Part shown: piece after piece, positions 59,109 through 64,000 of the stretch
Layout: each line of letters opens with the position of its first letter
How positions within the stretch are numbered: position 1 is the first letter of the stretch
Assembly: GCA_034770075.1 (NCBI GenBank)
Contig: CM068384.1
Span: 42,009,182 to 42,073,181, forward strand
DNA: 64,000 bases
Source of the DNA: Aralia elata
Taxonomy: Eukaryota; Streptophyta; Magnoliopsida; Apiales; Araliaceae
Reading direction: 5' to 3'
The notes under the pieces: generated by a model
Database searches by the model: none
Seen by the model: the letters and a program-made list of their open reading frames with translations, nothing else
What the model was told of the DNA's origin: nothing
Position numbers and translations under genes: made by a program

Positions 59109-59481
59109 TGATAAGTGCATAATTTTCATATATATTGATTCCTTTATCTTTAGTTTATTGTATGTTTTATGGTGTATATGCACTTATTAGATTGTTTATT
59201 GATTTCAGAAGGATTCAGAGTCGAGAGTGGAGAAAGATTAAAAACCGAAGCGAAAAGAGAGAAAAAGATGAAATTTGGAAATCTAGGCATCTTCGCCCTG
59301 GCGAGACTTTTGGCCTGGAAATCTTGGCCCCGACGAGAAGCTCTCTGTTGTTCTTCGCCCTAGCCTGCTCTGAACGCGTCCCAGCCCAAACCTCTCTGCT
59401 GATCTTCGCCCCAGCGAGAAAGCCAAGTACAAACTCTTTGCCCTGGCGAAGATGGCGGGGGAAAAATAAAGAAGTTATTTT
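59109..59481 (+). mobile_element. Athila3: start of an LTR of a third Athila family
   Basis: It begins TGATAAGTGCATAATTTTC. Five CTTCGCCCTGGCGAG-type GC-rich repeats lie at 59289-59455, a close cousin of the Athila1 motif. It is interrupted at 59482 by copia2; the remainder would be past the right edge. The frames through it are short and not gene-like. Confidence 0.65.
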
Positions 59482-61300
59482 TGTTAGGTTTGTATATAAC
59501 GCGAACATGCAATCAAATTACATAAATAGTGCGGAAGCGCAATAAAACGGATTTTAAAATTTTCATACAAATCATCACCATGATCATCCATGTGCTCAAT
59601 TATCAATTAAACGAAAGAGATAAAGTATGAGAATCATACCCTTGTAGAACCATGCTTCCACAGGTACGAGTTCACCTCCAAATCCTTCGCGTTCTCCTTG
59701 AATTTCACCAATGAGATTCCTTCCTTTGATCAACGTTAGCCACCCAAGTGTTTGGCCTCTAGAGGTGATCCACCAAGGAATAATAGTTATTCAAGAGGAT
59801 GGGTGTTGGCAAAATCCTAGTTTCTATCTCTATAGAAATTGCAAATACTCTCTCTCTCCAATTCTTGTGGAAGAGTGTGTAACTGTCTAACAGTCTAACC
59901 CTAAATCATGATAAGACTCCTCTTATTTATAGATATAGGGAACCCTCCTAAACTATTTAGGATTAGGTTTTTATTTTAATTAAACTCCTTTAATTAATTA
60001 AACTCCTAATCCAATTAGGAATTTATGAGAGAGTACTTCTATTAATTAATTCCCAATCCCTATTACGAATTAAATAATAGTAATAGTAATAATAATAATA
60101 ATAATAAGACTCCTCTTATTAATTTATATTTAATATTTCCAAAATATTAAATAATAAGTATTCAATTATTTAATTTAGTCTATCTCCATAGATTAAATTA
60201 AATACACTTAATTTAATATTACGATTATGCCATTTATTTCTTAAATAAATATTTTCCTTTTGCGGTGTGACCCTTTAGGTTCTCCATATTAAACCGGTTG
60301 TGAATAAATCAATTAGAACAATTCTAATCTTATTTAAATAAATAAATTAAACTATTTAATTCATTTAAATAAATAATATTTATTCTACAATAAGGGTAGG
60401 CCCCCTTAGCGATCAACGACTTTCCAGATAATATAGATTTCAACATCAATCACAAAAGAACCTTTCAGTGAATAGTTACCGTACAATTCAATCCTTCTAC
60501 CATACAATGTCCCAATTAAATATAAGACATGGAATTACTGTCAAGTCTTATTTTATTTAATTATATATATTTCGATTCTCAAATACACAACTCTGATTAA
60601 TGCAAATTAGAAACTCCTTTCTAATTTCATTCTGCTTTGGCCAAAGACTTCTGAGTCGTCATTTATCGAATCACATAGGACATTCTCTTCTTTTACTAGA
60701 AGTGGTAGATTCTTTGTTGATCATTCACCTATCTCCATGTACAACTTATTATACCCAATTATACCCTTTGATATACACTCAAGGTCTTAAGGGACATGTC
60801 AAAGTATAACTCATCATACACAAGATACTATGATGATCTCAAGTCCAAGGATCACTTGTACTACTATCACTAGAGGAATTCCTATTGACAGGCGAGTAAA
60901 ACTCCATTAGGTATTCCTTAGCGAGCCACGTTCAGTGAACTTATTCTCTAATAAGCACCTACATACTTGCTTTAATGTCTCCACACAAATGATTATGAGA
61001 TCAATCATCCTCTTCCTAAGAGCAAGCAACGTATATACTAATCTCTCCGGATTCACTAATCCCCTTTTTAGTAATCCAACGATTAGGAACGATTTTAGTT
61101 TGTGAGCTATCTAGAATTTAGATCTCATTAGCATGATCACCATCATGATTTTAAAAGCATTGCTCAAAACTATGGGTTTATCACATTTAATATAACAGCA
61201 CCATATAGATAAAGTAAAATGCCTTTAACAATCGAATAAGATTACAAAGTATATGCTACATCATATCAAACATGATTGGCTTATGTGCATACTACTTTCA
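59482..61300 (-). repeat. copia2 3' LTR
   Basis: It is 1819 bp, TGTTAGG ... CTACTTTCA on the plus strand (TGAAAGTAG ... CCTAACA on the element strand). It is the inverted homologue of copia1, with small indels such as ~17 bp missing near 61220. A run of AAT repeats lies at 60070-60105. Confidence 0.85.
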
Positions 61301-61310
61301 ATCTCCCACT
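61301..61310 (-). other. copia2 polypurine tract
   Basis: AGTGGGAGAT on the minus strand directly before the LTR start TGAAAG; a standard copia PPT. Confidence 0.85.
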
Positions 61311-62500
61311 TGCACTAAAGCCAATCGTCATGGTATCTAATACCCTTCTTCTCTAAGTGACGATCATCCTACTGTTTGGATAAAGCTTCAGTAGATGGAT
61401 ATGCAATGTTGTTATTGAGAGTCCACTATCTTTATAGTGACTTATCCTCTTTCAATGATTCCACTAATCAAATGAAAGTGTCGCAACATATGTTTGAATC
61501 CAAGATGAGACTTAGGAACTATTCCTAGTTCTGTGATGAACTTTTCATCCAAACAATCAACTTGCAGCTTCATTTATAGCTATATACTTTGTCTTTGTCA
61601 CTAAACCAACAACACTTTGTTGTTTGGAACCTTTCCAAATCACTGCACCACCTTTCAAGGTAACGTTTACCCTAAAGTGGATTTGTTATCGTCTTGGTCA
61701 GTCTGAAAAACTTGAGTCTGTTTAGCCCTCTAATTTTAATTCAGACCTACCATGAATCATAATCACATCTTTAGTACCGGTTAAGTACCTAAAGATGTTT
61801 ATCACTGTCTTATAGTAATCTTCTCCAGAATATGAATGATCAACATCAAGCCTAGTATATTCATTGCATACATGATAGTAACTCATGCGATCTCTCTTTC
61901 AATCAGGGACAATTTTAGAGAGATTCACTCCATGGCTCATCATCATGAGACCTCTCTTGGAGTTTGCCATGCTAAACGCCTTTAGCATCAAATGAATATA
62001 CGTTCCTTGGGTCAAGTCGAACATCCTTTTAAATCTATCTATATAGATTTATATCCCCAATTTATAGGATGCTCCTCCCAAGTCATTCATGGAGGAATGT
62101 TTAGACAATGTTATCTTTACTGATTGTAGCATTGGTGTATTATTCCTTGTCAGTAGTATATCAACATATAATACCAAGAATATCACAGCGCTCCCACTGA
62201 CCCTTTTGTACACACAAGGTTCATTCTCATTTTTTGATAAAATCAAACTCTTTTGATTGTCTCATCAAAACGAATGTTCCATCTTTGAGAAGCTTGCTTC
62301 AATCCATAAATGGATCATTGCAGCTTATATACACGATTTGCTTCAACCTTTGAAATAAATTCCTCTGGTTGTATCATACATACATTCTCCTCAAGTCTTC
62401 ATTGAGGAAGGACGTCTCCACATCCATTTTGCCAGATTTCGTAATAAGTTGTAATCACAAGCAAAATCCAAATGGATTTGAGCATTACCCGGTAATAAGG
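61311..62500 (-). pseudogene. copia2 RNase H and reverse transcriptase remnants
   Basis: RNase H: the minus strand of about 61558-61652 reads GGAVIWKGSKQQSVVG and TKYIAINEAAS, matching the copia GGAVSWKS(S)KQ..VA and EAEYIAASEA blocks with many changes. RT: 62049-62246 reads NEPCVYKRVSGSAVIFLVLY followed by VDILL. The catalytic YVDD has lost one Asp (YVDI). Stops surround both. No active enzyme could be made. Confidence 0.75.
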
Positions 62501-63400
62501 TTTTATCACAGTCAACTCCTTGACTTAAAAAACCTTTTAAACAGGTCTGGTGTTATAGGTCTCCACCTTGCCATTTGCCCTAGTCTTTCTCTTAAAGACC
62601 CATATACACACTCTAGGGATTATGCCCTTTTGTGGAGTAACCAGAGTCTATACTTGGTTCTCATACATGGAGTCCATTTTGGATTTCATGGCCATCTGCC
62701 ATTTCTCTGAGTGTCTATTACTCATAGCCTCATCGTATATAACTGGATCATCATCCTCTATAATGCGTACCTCATCATCATCCTCTGTGATGAATCCATA
62801 CCTCCCAAGTATCTTCGGTACTCTTCTAGATTTACGATTCGGTTGTGGTACAATAGGTCTATCTACAGGTTCCTCGGTTCGACTTAAAGTGCTTTGTGGT
62901 TCTTGAACTCCTTCAAGATCTATTACCCTCCCACTAGCTCCTTCAATGATAAACACCTTTATCTAAGAAGGCAGCGTGTAGGATTATAGTAATAATACCC
63001 TAAACTTTCTTTAGGATATTCCACAAGTCTGCACTTGTCAGATTTTGTCCCAAACTTATCTTTGAAACCTTTTTCACATAAGTTGGACAACCCCTTATCT
63101 TAACATACTTAAGATTAGGAATCCTCCCTATCCATAACCTTTATGGAGTCTTGGGCCGGATATTGAGGTTACCTTATTTTGTAGATATGCAGCCGTTTCC
63201 AAGGCAGAACCCCAGATGGATACTAGAATGTCGGTAAAAATCATCATGGACTGCACCATGTCCAACAAGGTACAATTTCTCCTTTTAGATACACCAATTA
63301 ATTATTGTGTATCAGGAGGTTTCCATTATGAGAAAATACCATTTTGAGATGATCTAGAAACTCATTGCACAAGTATTCTTTCTTCGATCTGATCAAAGAA
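62501..63400 (-). pseudogene. copia2 integrase and INT-RT linker remnants
   Basis: The linker at 62648-62956 (102 codons) includes RKSRRVPKILGRYGF and EAMSNRHSEKWQMAMKSKMD, the usual junction to RT. Integrase C-terminal core: about 63160-63290 reads RNCTLLDMVQSMMIFTDILV and SIWGSALETAAYLQNKV, equivalent to NRTLLDMVRSMMSYA and WGYALETAAYLLN. Frameshifts separate these pieces. Confidence 0.75.
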
Positions 63401-64000
63401 TCTTAATACTTTGTTAATTTGTTTCTCTTCTGAATTCTTTGAACATTTCCAATGATTCAGACTTGTATTTCATCAAATACACACATTCAACTCTTTGAAT
63501 GACCATCTCCTTTTTTCTTTTACTAGTTTGTTCAATTTGCAAAATTATTTTTCATGTAAGTCAAGTTTACAAAGTCCATTAAGTGATCTTTCAGTTTCAA
63601 ACAAAACATTATCATTATAAATGGAACAATAATTGTTCTTAAATATAATACCAGAACTTTCCTTGTCCAACAACGAAAGTTCTAATATTTCTAATGAGAA
63701 CTGGAACATAATAACAACTTATTAACTTAATAGACTTTCCCGTAGGCAATGCTAAACTATAAGTTTCTATGGTTAACGTAGCAACCTTTGCTCCATTCTC
63801 ACACATAAGATTACTTACTCTTTGTTTATCTTTCTACTTCTGCTTAGTCTCTGTATTGGATTGCATATGTGAGAACTACAGCCGGTATCCAATACCCAAG
63901 TAGAATCTTGACTTACAGAAAGATTTATTTTTAATCATGAACAAACTTATATCTGTAACTGAAGCTTCACTAAGCTTCTTTTGTTTACCCTCTGTAAGAT
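63401..64000 (-). pseudogene. copia2 integrase N-terminal part and protease remnant
   Basis: The minus strand of about 63865-63910 reads STWVLDTGCSSHIC, the copia aspartic protease active site (DTG). The stretch between there and 63400 keeps only scattered likeness. Gag would lie past 64000. Confidence 0.6.

Larger units (their letters stand above)
59482..64000 (-). mobile_element. copia2: decayed Ty1/copia element, truncated by window edge
   Basis: The minus-strand order is protease (about 63.9 kb), integrase, RT, RNase H, PPT, 3' LTR (59482-61300). The domain order PR-INT-RT-RH is diagnostic of copia. Only ~2.7 kb lies between PR and the LTR, less than usual, so it has deletions. The wording (LYVD.LL, SEKWQ.AMKS, LDTGCSSHIC) resembles the Tork/TAR/Angela part of the superfamily; I cannot fix the lineage. 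Confidence 0.82.

Noticed and set aside
62369..62906. Plus-strand frames of ~112 codons
   Set aside because: Antisense shadows of the degenerate copia INT-RT linker.

Overview
The window looks like nuclear DNA of an angiosperm, probably a eudicot. It is an accessory, repeat-dense stretch with no recognisable host gene. Nearly all of it is nested LTR retrotransposons, plus a block whose composition resembles plant mitochondrial DNA. Family names rest on motifs and architecture read by eye; no database was searched.

Layout. (1) 1-3763: a TCGAG-rich interspersed repeat split by a ~3.4 kb mitochondrial-like insert (116-3475) that is flanked by a 30-bp near-identical direct repeat. (2) 3764-29002: Athila1, a plus-strand Athila-type Ty3/gypsy element (tRNA-Asp PBS, gag-PR-RT-RH-INT, ORF3, two 1.3 kb LTRs). 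It is split at 7657-21260 by a minus-strand Tekay/Del-like chromovirus (Tekay1) with 4.0 kb LTRs, an iMet PBS, a C-terminal chromodomain and an extra acidic ORF ahead of gag. (3) 29003-37067: LINE remnant, chromovirus solo LTR (30207-32824), low-complexity DNA, a probable Sirevirus-like LTR and a truncated LTR of a further Athila family (Athila4). (4) 37068-59108: a copia LTR (copia1) interrupted by Athila2 (37992-58290, minus strand, perfect CTTAC target duplication). Athila2 itself contains a non-coding, large-LTR chromovirus derivative (LARD, 39537-48176, perfect GTATG duplication). (5) 59109-64000: start of a third Athila LTR (Athila3), interrupted by copia2, a decayed minus-strand copia element that runs off the right edge.

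How parts work together. Each Athila copy would encode one gag-protease-reverse transcriptase-RNase H-integrase polyprotein plus a separate downstream ORF3. ORF3 is intact in Athila2 (338 aa) and has one stop in Athila1. All polyproteins carry nonsense changes, so no element appears autonomous now, although LTR pairs are only about 1-3% divergent by eye.

Most notable points: family-specific short, mostly GC-rich repeat arrays about 100 bp upstream of the LTR TATA box, which recur upstream of ORF3 in both Athila elements; the chimeric LARD, whose LTR carries a fossil LTR/PBS junction; a U3 16-bp array with 8 copies in one LTR and 13 in the other; and the Tekay1 ORF0.
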